From assembly GCF_044923475.1 (NCBI RefSeq), contig NZ_CP137338.1, positions 3,472,001-3,536,000 on the forward strand: a stretch of 64,000 bases of DNA, given 5' to 3'. The notes below the pieces were generated by a model. The model was not told where the DNA came from. It was given only the letters and a program-made list of their open reading frames with translations, and did no database searches. Position 1 is the first letter of the stretch; the number at the start of each line of letters is the position of its first letter. A program made the position numbers and the translations under genes. The stretch comes from JAAURS01 sp044923475 (GTDB lineage Bacteria; Cyanobacteriota; Cyanobacteriia; Thermosynechococcales; Thermosynechococcaceae). Below, piece after piece: positions 1 through 7,806 of this stretch.

Positions 1-1658
1 ACGGCATGGCTCGTCAAATGCAAAGAGCCATCCGGCAGGCTCAGCAGCGTTGCGATGCGGTCCTCTAGCACGATCGGGTAGAGCAGCGCCGTACCGGGCC
101 GAATCTGATGGGTCAGGGGGCGACGGCGATCTTCGAGGCAGGACGAACGGAGAAAATAGGACAGTTCGGCTAGGCGCAAGGACTCGATCGCCTGTTGTGC
201 CAGCTTGAGAGATTCTAAGGCGGGGGGCCGACCGCCGCGAGATTGGAGCAATAAATCGACGTACTCGCGGTAGACCGGCTCCACGCGATCGCGGAAGGAG
301 TATTGCAAGTCGCTGCCGATCGCCACCAAGTTCTGGCGCAGTCCTTGCAAAATATCGACGGACTCGCGGTAGAAGGCCAAGGCGGGTTTTGTTTTGCCTT
401 GGGCGCGCAGAATGCGACCTAGCTGCCACTTCCAGCGGTAGCAGCTTTCATCGGAGCGGGCCTGCTTGGCCAGATCGAAGGCTCGAAGGGTGGTGGTTTC
501 TGCCGCTTGCCACTGCCGCTTGCTTTCGTAAAGACGGCCTAAATAGCCGACGGCAAAAGACTCTAGGCGCAAATCCCGGAGCTGGGCGGACTGCTGAATA
601 GCTTGCTGGAGTCCTCGGGCAATTTCCAAGGCAGATGGTGTTTGAGCGGCCAGATAGAGGTCGAGCTGACTGTCGGCAAGCTGAAGCCGCTGCACGAGAT
701 TTCTGCGACTGGCTGGCTGGCGATCGAGCGCGGGGGCGAGTGCCGCTGCCAAGGTTTGAGCGGCTGGCCATTGATGCTGGGCAATGAGGACGCGCAGGCG
801 ATTGAGATTGGCGTCGAGCTGGGTTTCGGGACGATCGCTCTGAAGCAATGCCTGTTGGTAGGCCTCCAGGGCCGGAGAAAACGCCCGTTGCAGGTACGCT
901 AAATTGCCTTTCTGGATGGACAGCGCAGCAGCCTGCTGACCGATGTTGTTTTGTTGGGCGATCGCCTGAGCTGAGGTCAAAACTGCATTGGCTCGATCGA
1001 ACTCGCCAATGTTGGTGAGCATTTGCCCTAAGTTGAGGGCCAGGGTCAGGCGGAGGTCGAGGTCCGCTTGGCGAACAACGAGCTGTTCGGCCAGGCTCAG
1101 GGTATTCCGGGCGCGCAAAAAGTAGCCGAGGGTCTGTTCTGCTTGGGCTTGGTTGATCAGGCTGCCCGCCTCTCCGGCGCGATCGTCGAGTTGGCGGTAG
1201 GCTTTTGCCGCACTTTGCCAACTTGCCAGGGCCGCTTCCGGTTTGCCCCGAGCCAATTGCAGACTGCCCTGGGTATTGAGCAGCCGAGCGAGCGCGGCAC
1301 GACTGTCTCCAGCGCTCGAAGCGACCAGCTTCAGCCCTCGGTCGAGGGAAGCCTGTGCCGTATCGGTCTGACCGAGTTCCTGATAGGCCAACGCGAGATA
1401 GTTGAGGGCGAGGGCTTCAGCGATCGGCGATCGCTCTTGCCGAGCCTGCTGGGCGGCCTGCGCCCACGCTCGAGCGGCAGCATCAAAGTTGCCGCTTTGA
1501 TAGAGCGATAGACCTTGCTGGATCTGAGGATCTACCATTGCAGGAGCATTTTGGGCGATCGCCCCCGCGCCATGCAGCCCCATCCACAGCAGCAGCCCGA
1601 TCCAAAAGGCGATCGCTCCCGCGCGCCACCGACGAAACCTTGTTTTCTGCCCTTTCAT
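1..1658 (-). CDS. CHAT-domain TPR protein, 3' end cut by window edge
   Basis: The frame starts at ATG 1658 and stays open for 552 codons to the left edge, so the C-terminus is missing. The first 36 residues hold basic residues, a hydrophobic stretch (AIAFWIGLLLWMGL) and a likely cleavage site near GAIAQ, which suggests export or anchoring. Residues about 45-450 are alanine-rich TPR-like helical repeats. The last visible part (PGTALLYPIVLEDR, LLSLPDG) is the start of a CHAT domain, a caspase-like peptidase fold; its His/Cys residues lie outside the window. It begins 5 bp after the stop of the FHA-domain gene and is surely cotranscribed with it. CHAT/TPR proteins often sit beside FHA-type secreted proteins in cyanobacteria; their role there is not established. 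Confidence 0.8.
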   Translation of the reverse strand, partial: MKGQKTRFRRWRAGAIAFWIGLLLWMGLHGAGAIAQNAPAMVDPQIQQGLSLYQSGNFDAAARAWAQAAQQARQERSPIAEALALNYLALAYQELGQTDTAQASLDRGLKLVASSAGDSRAALARLLNTQGSLQLARGKPEAALASWQSAAKAYRQLDDRAGEAGSLINQAQAEQTLGYFLRARNTLSLAEQLVVRQADLDLRLTLALNLGQMLTNIGEFDRANAVLTSAQAIAQQNNIGQQAAALSIQKGNLAYLQRAFSPALEAYQQALLQSDRPETQLDANLNRLRVLIAQHQWPAAQTLAAALAPALDRQPASRRNLVQRLQLADSQLDLYLAAQTPSALEIARGLQQAIQQSAQLRDLRLESFAVGYLGRLYESKRQWQAAETTTLRAFDLAKQARSDESCYRWKWQLGRILRAQGKTKPALAFYRESVDILQGLRQNLVAIGSDLQYSFRDRVEPVYREYVDLLLQSRGGRPPALESLKLAQQAIESLRLAELSYFLRSSCLEDRRRPLTHQIRPGTALLYPIVLEDRIATLLSLPDGSLHLTSHA

Positions 1659-1663
1659 AGCGT

Positions 1664-3769
1664 TCAACTGCCAGGAGCAGAGATTAGCGGTTCGTTAGGA
1701 TCGGGGCCCTGGGTTGTCTGACAGGGCTGAGTCTGGCTGAAGTGGGCAGGATGAGTAGAATTGGCAGAATTGGCCACCAACCGCACCGAGCCATTCGGCC
1801 CGAAAACCCATCCCCGCGCTTCAACGATGGGGGTTGTGGGGATCGCGCTTGAAGGTGGATTGCTCGGGCGGCGATCGCCGCTATTCTCCTGAGAACTGGG
1901 CATTGGAGCGGGACGCAGATCTTGCCAGATACCGCTACTCTGGGCTGGGTCGGACGGCGTGGCCGGCAAGCCCCCGAGACCGGAGTAGATAAAACTATCG
2001 CGATCGCTACGGCGGCTGTCGAAACAGGTCGTTTCAAGGATTTTCCGATCTAATACTGCGGGGAGAACCGCAAAATTGACGACCGGATTTGTGGAAAGAA
2101 TATTGGTATCGATCGTTCCATCCACGCCAAATCGAGAGCGAGCCGTAATATCGCTGGAATCAGGAAAATTTTCGGTATTGGGGTAGATTCCAAATAGACC
2201 TTGAGTCGTAATGTTAATACTGCCACCATTGCCAAACACTGCATCAGTACTAATGTTGCTGTCTTCTGTGGGAACAGCAGCAATAACACCTACCAGAATA
2301 TTGATGTTGCCACCATTGCCTGTTGTGGTGCTAGAGGTTGAGATATTGCTTTGGTTGCGAAGCACTAAGGAATCGCTTAATGTCAACTGAATATCTCCCC
2401 CTATGCCAGAGTTAGAACTCGCATGAATTGACGAATTATTATCCAGCACAATTGATCGAGAAAAAATTTCTATAGTTCCAGCTGCCCCACTTCCATTTCC
2501 ACTAACAGAACTTGAAATTTCCGATCCTTGATTCAGCGATAGACTTTTTGCGTTGATTTCGATTTTGCCAGCCGATGCCGATGAAAAAGAAGAGGTTGAA
2601 ATTAGGCTCTGCCGATCCAGAAAAACTCGATCAGCTTGAATCGAAATATTCCCTGCTTGACCGAGATTAAAAGCATCTTCAGCATTTGTTGAGGCATTAA
2701 TGAAAGAGTTTTCCTTTAAAAAAAGTTGCTTTGCCTGAATTTTTATACTCCCTTGTGCAGTAGAGCTGAATGTTACTGGCGAGATATTACTGTCTACTAA
2801 CTCCAGAAATTCTGAAGCATTAATAGACACAAAGCCACGCTTCAATCCAGGATCTATCGGCCCGCTCACCTGTACATTGTCCGACAATCGGATTTGTCGT
2901 CCCTGTAAAAAAATATCCGAAAAATCGCTGCCTAAAATTAGGCCATTTCCAATTTCGAGATCTTTAAAGTTGTTAACCTTAGAGAAATCTAGCACCAAGC
3001 TCTGTTGGTCACTTATAGTATTAAGCGCTACCGTGGCTCCTTCTCCAACGCTTGCAATCTCCAGCCGTCCATCAAAAGCAGCTAGGATACTAGGAATGTC
3101 AAACCGATTCAATCGGTCAACTTGATGCCCTTGTAGACTTATGGCTCCCCCTACCAAAGCCAAGGTTTGCTTTTCAGAGGCGAGAATTAATCCAGATCCA
3201 GGCTCTGTAAATTGACCCACAATGGGGCCTGGATTCGCTCCAAACTGTAGGCCAACTGGAACTCCCAAGGTCAGCACTGAAGATGGGGAAGCAGAATCCT
3301 TCATGCCAAAGCGATAGCCACTTGAAAAATTAACACTTTCTGCGGTACTGGCGATAAATGAACCGCTCAGATCCAAGGTTGCATTAGGGCCAAAAATTAT
3401 ACCGTTTGGGTTAATTAAAAATAAGTTAACTGGGTACCCTACATTGTCAATTGCGAGGGTGCCGTTGATGTTTGAGACATCAGCACCAGTAACACGGGCA
3501 ATAACATTCAAAATGTTGGTATTGTTTGGCAACTGAAATCTAGCAATCCACCCAGTTTTAACTGAGAAATTCAAAAAGCTATGGAGCAGATTTCGGTCAA
3601 TAGAACTGCCACCTGAAATTTGAAAGAGCTGCTCCATAGCGTTAGCACTTACCTGAGTTCCGACGGTATTGTCCGGTTGGATATCTGCATAGCAAGGCAT
3701 AACTCCAGTAACATGAATTAAGCCAGCCAGTACAGCCCCAGCAGAAAAAATACCGCGTTGACTTAGCAT
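1664..3769 (-). CDS. Filamentous hemagglutinin N-terminal domain protein (TpsA-like)
   Basis: Predicted 701-residue exported protein. A signal peptide ends near PCYAD (about residue 29). Residues about 35-160 form the haemagglutination activity/TPS domain typical of two-partner secretion exoproteins, with the hallmark NPNG motif (LFLINPNGIIFG) and SGSFIAST. The middle is serine/asparagine-rich repeats of the beta-helix type (for example GNISIQADRVFLD, GGNINI). The C-terminus is proline-rich. By family knowledge the TPS domain is recognised by an outer-membrane TpsB (Omp85-type) pore; none lies in this window upstream. It is the first gene of an operon with the CHAT/TPR gene 5 bp downstream. 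An adhesin or surface protein is likely, the ligand is unknown. Confidence 0.85.
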   Translation of the reverse strand: MLSQRGIFSAGAVLAGLIHVTGVMPCYADIQPDNTVGTQVSANAMEQLFQISGGSSIDRNLLHSFLNFSVKTGWIARFQLPNNTNILNVIARVTGADVSNINGTLAIDNVGYPVNLFLINPNGIIFGPNATLDLSGSFIASTAESVNFSSGYRFGMKDSASPSSVLTLGVPVGLQFGANPGPIVGQFTEPGSGLILASEKQTLALVGGAISLQGHQVDRLNRFDIPSILAAFDGRLEIASVGEGATVALNTISDQQSLVLDFSKVNNFKDLEIGNGLILGSDFSDIFLQGRQIRLSDNVQVSGPIDPGLKRGFVSINASEFLELVDSNISPVTFSSTAQGSIKIQAKQLFLKENSFINASTNAEDAFNLGQAGNISIQADRVFLDRQSLISTSSFSSASAGKIEINAKSLSLNQGSEISSSVSGNGSGAAGTIEIFSRSIVLDNNSSIHASSNSGIGGDIQLTLSDSLVLRNQSNISTSSTTTGNGGNINILVGVIAAVPTEDSNISTDAVFGNGGSINITTQGLFGIYPNTENFPDSSDITARSRFGVDGTIDTNILSTNPVVNFAVLPAVLDRKILETTCFDSRRSDRDSFIYSGLGGLPATPSDPAQSSGIWQDLRPAPMPSSQENSGDRRPSNPPSSAIPTTPIVEARGWVFGPNGSVRLVANSANSTHPAHFSQTQPCQTTQGPDPNEPLISAPGS

Positions 3770-3857
3770 GCTTAGTTATTCCACAAAATCACTTTTGTTT
3801 TATTTAATCTTCCGCTTTAATTTTGCAAAAGGCTAAACGGCAACCCAATCCACAAAT

Positions 3858-4217
3858 CTAGCAAGGGGTACAAATCCATTTCTTCTGGATCGCACTGTAA
3901 ATCCAATACCCTCGACCAGAGGGTATAGAGCACTCCCCACATCCATTGACAGAAAGCGCTTCTTGAATAGGTCGAATTTGACTTAGGAGATCTTGAGGTT
4001 GCAAAGTAGCAGTGTTAATGGATTCTGATAGCGAACTAAATTGAGGTTCGACCTTTTTAAGTGCATCTGGATTTTGAGCAAAATAAGCTTTTAATATCTC
4101 TATTGCCTTTGCATTGTCTCCAAAAGCAAGGTGGACTTGAGCTTCTAAAAAAGCCTTTGTTTCCGTCTTAGGCATTGTCTCGATTGCTTCATCTACGCTC
4201 AAATGCTGATCTGTCAT
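3858..4217 (-). CDS. Small protein with C-terminal CxxC-x19-CxxC tail (paralogue A)
   Basis: Predicted 119 residues from ATG 4217, chosen because GGAG lies 6 bases upstream; an in-frame ATG at 4229 is possible. Residues 1-75 look helical (EAIETMPKT, AFLEAQVHLAFGDNAKAIEI, weakly TPR-like). The last 29 residues contain C93, C96, C116 and C119 (CGEC...CTPC), ending exactly at the C-terminus. The next gene upstream (4616-4972) is a paralogue with the same start motif (xDEA) and the same cysteine spacing. I do not recognise a named family. A zinc-ribbon-like tail or a modified peptide core are both possible; no modification enzyme is visible nearby. Confidence 0.7.
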   Translation of the reverse strand: MTDQHLSVDEAIETMPKTETKAFLEAQVHLAFGDNAKAIEILKAYFAQNPDALKKVEPQFSSLSESINTATLQPQDLLSQIRPIQEALSVNGCGECSIPSGRGYWIYSAIQKKWICTPC

Positions 4218-4331
4218 TATTAACTCCATAAGTGCTGATTTGTTTGAAAAAATTTCAAGCCCAAGAACCTAGATATTATTACCTGCTCCATCGGGAGCTA
4301 TCAGTGCTAAAAGTTATTTTTTTGCAGCTTA

Positions 4332-4425
4332 TTATAAAAATTCATGCTTTTTGCCCACCGCTATTCTGGCTACTGTTCTGTGGGCAAAAGTAATATCTTC
4401 TCCACAGCAGTATTGTGAAACATTA
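4332..4425 (-). pseudogene. Decayed duplicate of the 3' end of the RNA methyltransferase gene
   Basis: The minus strand reads HNTAVEKILLLPTEQ, stop, PE, stop, RWAK, which aligns to the true C-terminus at 5120-5200 (RNTAAGEALPLPTEQ, W, PG, W, RWAA); both tryptophan codons have become TAG. Flanking non-coding bases (ttataaaaattca) also match the downstream flank of the intact gene. It lies between the two cysteine-tail paralogues, which points to tandem duplication of a unit containing the methyltransferase 3' end and the cysteine-tail gene. The rest of the 4218-4615 stretch shows nothing I can identify. Confidence 0.7.
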
Positions 4426-4615
4426 TTGACCCCCCTACCTCAAGTATGACTGAAGTAGGTTAAGCGCAAGAGTTAGTAAGGTAGCCCCCATTGACAAAAT
4501 ATATTAAAATCGTTATTTTAGAGCTAGGCTGAATATGTTTCAAACAACGCACATAGTGATCATTTTTTTCTTGCGCTTGCCTGGTAAAAAATTTAATTTT
4601 CCAAGCTCAAGCTAA

Positions 4616-4972
4616 CTAGCAAGGTTTACAGATTCTGGTCGTTGGATTGATAAATACAAATTTTCCTCGAACACCTCCAGTGGAAACACACTCTCCACAG
4701 AATGAAATACTTACAGTTGTTGAGCGTGACTTTACAGGTTGTATTGAAGTACTCTTATCAAGAGTAATCGATTCGTGAAGGTCAAATCTGCTTTGCCAAT
4801 CCAATCCCGAACTATTTTGAAAGTGGCTCTTTGAAAACTCAATCGTACTAGCTTTACTAGTAATAAGAGGTGACTCAGATTGGAATAACACTTTTCTTTG
4901 CGGAACTAAATTAAACGATCCTGATGTATCTAAAGCTTCATCCAACGTCGATGGACGATCGCTCTTGTTCAT
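4616..4972 (-). CDS. Small protein with C-terminal CxxC-x19-CxxC tail (paralogue B)
   Basis: Predicted 118 residues from ATG 4972; this start makes the N-terminus (MNKSDRPSTLDEAL) match that of paralogue A (MTDQHLSVDEAI). The frame remains open to 5041, so a longer product is possible. The middle is serine-rich and poorly conserved with A. The tail has C92, C95, C115 and C118 (CGEC...CKPC), with the same CxxC-x19-CxxC spacing and the same abrupt end as A. It lies downstream of the methyltransferase gene on the same strand. Function unknown. Confidence 0.65.
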   Translation of the reverse strand: MNKSDRPSTLDEALDTSGSFNLVPQRKVLFQSESPLITSKASTIEFSKSHFQNSSGLDWQSRFDLHESITLDKSTSIQPVKSRSTTVSISFCGECVSTGGVRGKFVFINPTTRICKPC

Positions 4973-5119
4973 TGATCGACACATATGACTTTGACTAACC
5001 AATACGTGCGTGGAGATTGGAGCAGCGTAAAGCCAAAACATAAATATACAGCCTCATTAATACATTGTAAGTATCTTCATAAACAGCCTAATTGCTATAA
5101 AAATTTATAAAAATTCACG

Positions 5120-6067
5120 CTATGCCGCCCAACGCCATCCCGGCCACTGCTCTGTTGGTAAAGGTAGCGCCTCTCCCGCAGCGGTATTGCGCAACAACAT
5201 CGCAAACGCTCCCGCCCCCAACTGCGCCTGGGGCCAGATTCGGTAACAAGGAATGTCAGTTAAATGCGATTGGTAGGCAGCCAGATGCTCTACAGGTCGC
5301 GGCTCAAACTGCGGAAACTTGCGCAACAGCCATTGTCCCACCTGCTCGTTTTCCTCGGGGGAAAAAGTACAGGTTGTATAAACCAAATATCCACCTGGAG
5401 CCACCAACTGAGCCGCATTCGCTAAAATCCGTTTCTGACGCTGGGCGTTTTGCTTGACCGTAACCGGATGGAAACACCCCTCCGCCTTTCCGCCCTTTGC
5501 CAACAGCGACTGCCCGGAACAAGGCGCATCCACGACCGCCAAATCTGCCGTCTGGGGAAGCCGCAAGGCTAAATGACTGGGATCGGTGCTGAGGGCGATC
5601 GCCGGACTCACCCCGCACCGTTTCAGATTGCCAATCAACATCCCCACCCGCTTGCCAATGGTTTCATTGCAGATCAGCTGCTCCGGCTCGAGCAACCGCC
5701 AAGCAAAAATACTTTTGCCCCCCGGCGCAGCACAGACATCGATCGTCACCCTCGGACGGTTCGGCAGCGCCATCAACACCGAAGCCGCAAACACCGACGA
5801 AAAATCGAGACAATAATAGTGCCCCGCTTCGTGGAGGAGATGAGCGCCAGGGGCAGTCCCCACCGCCAGGCGATCGACAAACTCAGGCTGCCAAGGTAAG
5901 GGCGGCTCTACTACAAACGGCATCGTCTCAGGACGCGGTTTCAGCCATAGAATACAGGATGGGTAAGGTTGAGGGTTGACCAGCGCCTGGACAAAAGCGT
6001 TTCGGTCCAAGGCATCGTCAAATAGCTTTTGGCTGAGCTTAAGCAGCAACTGAGACGCAGACGGCAT
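5120..6067 (-). CDS. RsmB/NOP2/Sun-family RNA (cytosine-5) methyltransferase
   Basis: Predicted 315-residue SAM-dependent RNA m5C methyltransferase. Motif I (DVCAAPGGKS, about residues 109-118) binds SAM. DAPCSG (about 180) and YTTCTFSPEENE (about 225) carry the two cysteines used by this family, the TC cysteine for attack on C5 and the PC cysteine for release. The C-terminal GAGAFAMLLRN is typical of the RsmF/YebU-like group. There is no N-terminal NusB-like domain, so it is shorter than RsmB and closer to RsmF-like enzymes; the target (16S rRNA or tRNA) cannot be told from sequence. ATG 6067 is the only reasonable start. It reads away from the glycosyltransferase gene at 6114. Confidence 0.9.
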   Translation of the reverse strand: MPSASQLLLKLSQKLFDDALDRNAFVQALVNPQPYPSCILWLKPRPETMPFVVEPPLPWQPEFVDRLAVGTAPGAHLLHEAGHYYCLDFSSVFAASVLMALPNRPRVTIDVCAAPGGKSIFAWRLLEPEQLICNETIGKRVGMLIGNLKRCGVSPAIALSTDPSHLALRLPQTADLAVVDAPCSGQSLLAKGGKAEGCFHPVTVKQNAQRQKRILANAAQLVAPGGYLVYTTCTFSPEENEQVGQWLLRKFPQFEPRPVEHLAAYQSHLTDIPCYRIWPQAQLGAGAFAMLLRNTAAGEALPLPTEQWPGWRWAA

Positions 6068-6113
6068 TGAAACCCTTTATAAACAAAAGTTTTTTAATCT
6101 GAGATACGCTATC

Positions 6114-7652
6114 TTGATCCACCTCGAGCGACTGCCGCGTTCTGTTTTGGCCCTAGGGGTGCCTCTGCTCTTTTTTGCGATCGCCCTTTGGGTCATGCCC
6201 ATCGCCGACACCCTTCAGTTTGACCCCGACGAAGGCATCGAACTGGCCAAAGCTACCCTCTACGGTCAAGGCTATCAGCTCTACGACCCCATTTGGAACG
6301 ATCAGCCGCCCTTATTAACCCTGCTGCTTTCAGGCTGGCTGAAGTTATTTGGCCCTCAAATTGTAGCGGCTCGGCTGCTCGTTTTAGGATTTGCGACGGT
6401 TCTGGTCGGCTCATTTTTCAATACCCTGGCGCTCATCCTTGGCCCTGGCTTTGCGCTATTGGGCACGGTTGGCCTATGGCTGACCCTAGATTTTTTGCGC
6501 CTGAGCGTATCGGTCATGCAAGGACTACCCGCGCTTGCGCTGGTCATGCTGGCTATTTACCTCCTCATGCGGGTGTCGTTCCCCCGAGAAAGCGGCAGCG
6601 CTATCGGCTCCAAACCTCGAACCATTGCTCCTATCCTCTGGAACAATCTGGGACTGATTGCCTCTGGCATTTGTTTCGGTCTGTCGCTCCAGATTAAGCT
6701 CTACACAGCCTTACTGCTGCCCGCCTGTTTTTTGCATTTGGCGGCAGGCTCTTCCCTTCAGGATTGGCAACAGTTCAAGGCGCGTCGGCTCCGCTCGGGG
6801 CTGGTGTGGTTAGCCGCCTGTGCCCTGACGGTTCTAGTCATCGGCCAGTTGACCCCTTCGCTGCCCCTGGATCAAGTGCTGGGCACCCATTTTGACGGGG
6901 CGTCCCAAGTCAGCCTTCAGCGCGAACCCAGTTGGCTACTCTTGCTCATGTTTCTGGCCCAGGATCTGGACTATACGCTACTGGCCGGGGTTGGGGTTTA
7001 TCTGCTGTTCAAACAGAGACCCTCGTGGCCCCTACTGCCCTTAGTTTGGCTAGCCAGCGTTTGGATGGGGCTGGCCTACTACCAACCCCTGTGGTATCAC
7101 TATTACCCGTTAATCTCGGTTCCAGTCGTTTGGCTGGCGACCTACGGCCTGACTCAAGCCTTTTCGTTCTTTCGTCAAAAGCAATGGTATCGAAACTTCC
7201 ATTGGCGAACGCTCAAACATCCCACAGTAAAGGGCATTGCAGCAGGGTTTTTAATCTTTGCGATCGCCCTGACGCCCGTCAAACTCGCAGTCAACGCATA
7301 CCTCAACCATCAGTTTGTCGCAGAATCCAAACCCAAACTTGAAGTCATCCGGCAGGTGCGGGCATTGCCATCCCCCACCCGTTGGTTATTTACGGATTTA
7401 CCTATTGCGGCTTTCTACGCGGGTCTCAACGTCCCGCCAGAGCTGGCCGTGTTTTCAACCAAACGCATCGCCTCGGGCAGCCTGAGCGACGCAGAACTGA
7501 CGAGAATATTGCAAACCTATCGACCGGAACAGGTATTGTTGGGTCGCTATCCTAAGGTGCAGGCCGCGCTAGAACCCTATCTGAGCCAGCATTACGTCAA
7601 ACGGTACGAGAAAGAAAAAATGACTCGCTACGTTCTTAAATCATTGAAGTGA
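6114..7652 (+). CDS. GT39-family (ArnT/PMT-like) membrane glycosyltransferase
   Basis: Predicted 512-residue integral membrane protein with about 11 hydrophobic segments. The first loop contains FDPDEG (about residue 42), the acidic motif that binds metal and lipid-phosphate sugar in GT-C enzymes of the GT39/PMT family, followed by YGQGYQLYDPIWNDQPPL, the usual family pattern. A short soluble tail ends the protein. The start is TTG 6114; the first in-frame ATG is at 6198, inside the first membrane segment, so TTG is favoured. It probably moves a sugar from a polyprenyl-phosphate donor to a protein or lipid outside the membrane. Acceptor unknown. Confidence 0.85.
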   Translation: MIHLERLPRSVLALGVPLLFFAIALWVMPIADTLQFDPDEGIELAKATLYGQGYQLYDPIWNDQPPLLTLLLSGWLKLFGPQIVAARLLVLGFATVLVGSFFNTLALILGPGFALLGTVGLWLTLDFLRLSVSVMQGLPALALVMLAIYLLMRVSFPRESGSAIGSKPRTIAPILWNNLGLIASGICFGLSLQIKLYTALLLPACFLHLAAGSSLQDWQQFKARRLRSGLVWLAACALTVLVIGQLTPSLPLDQVLGTHFDGASQVSLQREPSWLLLLMFLAQDLDYTLLAGVGVYLLFKQRPSWPLLPLVWLASVWMGLAYYQPLWYHYYPLISVPVVWLATYGLTQAFSFFRQKQWYRNFHWRTLKHPTVKGIAAGFLIFAIALTPVKLAVNAYLNHQFVAESKPKLEVIRQVRALPSPTRWLFTDLPIAAFYAGLNVPPELAVFSTKRIASGSLSDAELTRILQTYRPEQVLLGRYPKVQAALEPYLSQHYVKRYEKEKMTRYVLKSLK

Positions 7653-7798
7653 GTTGCTTTGCCTGTCGACTTGGAGAACCTGAGCGGCAGTGAGGTCTAG
7701 GGCGGGAAAGGTTTGGGAGATAGGGCGATCGCCGTCCTTAAACGCAGTTTCTTCGTACCGTCCTGCAATGAGCGTGATGCCGATAGGTTAGCCTAAAG
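7641..7798 (-). pseudogene. Fragment resembling an amidase C-terminus
   Basis: The minus strand gives ALG, stop, PIGITLIAGRYEE and then about 35 further codons (ISQTFPALDLTAAQVLQ) to a TGA at 7643-7641. G(L)PIGITLI-GR-EE resembles the conserved C-terminal segment of amidase-signature enzymes. The expected leucine codon is TAA and no upstream part remains. It overlaps the last bases of the glycosyltransferase gene on the other strand. The assignment rests on one motif and is tentative. Confidence 0.35.
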
Positions 7799-7806
7799 CA
7801 ATGGCT

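Noticed and set aside
448..1221. 257-codon minus-strand open frame
   Set aside because: Arg/Ser/Pro-rich shadow of the CHAT/TPR gene, which is open over the whole stretch with a signal peptide and repeats.
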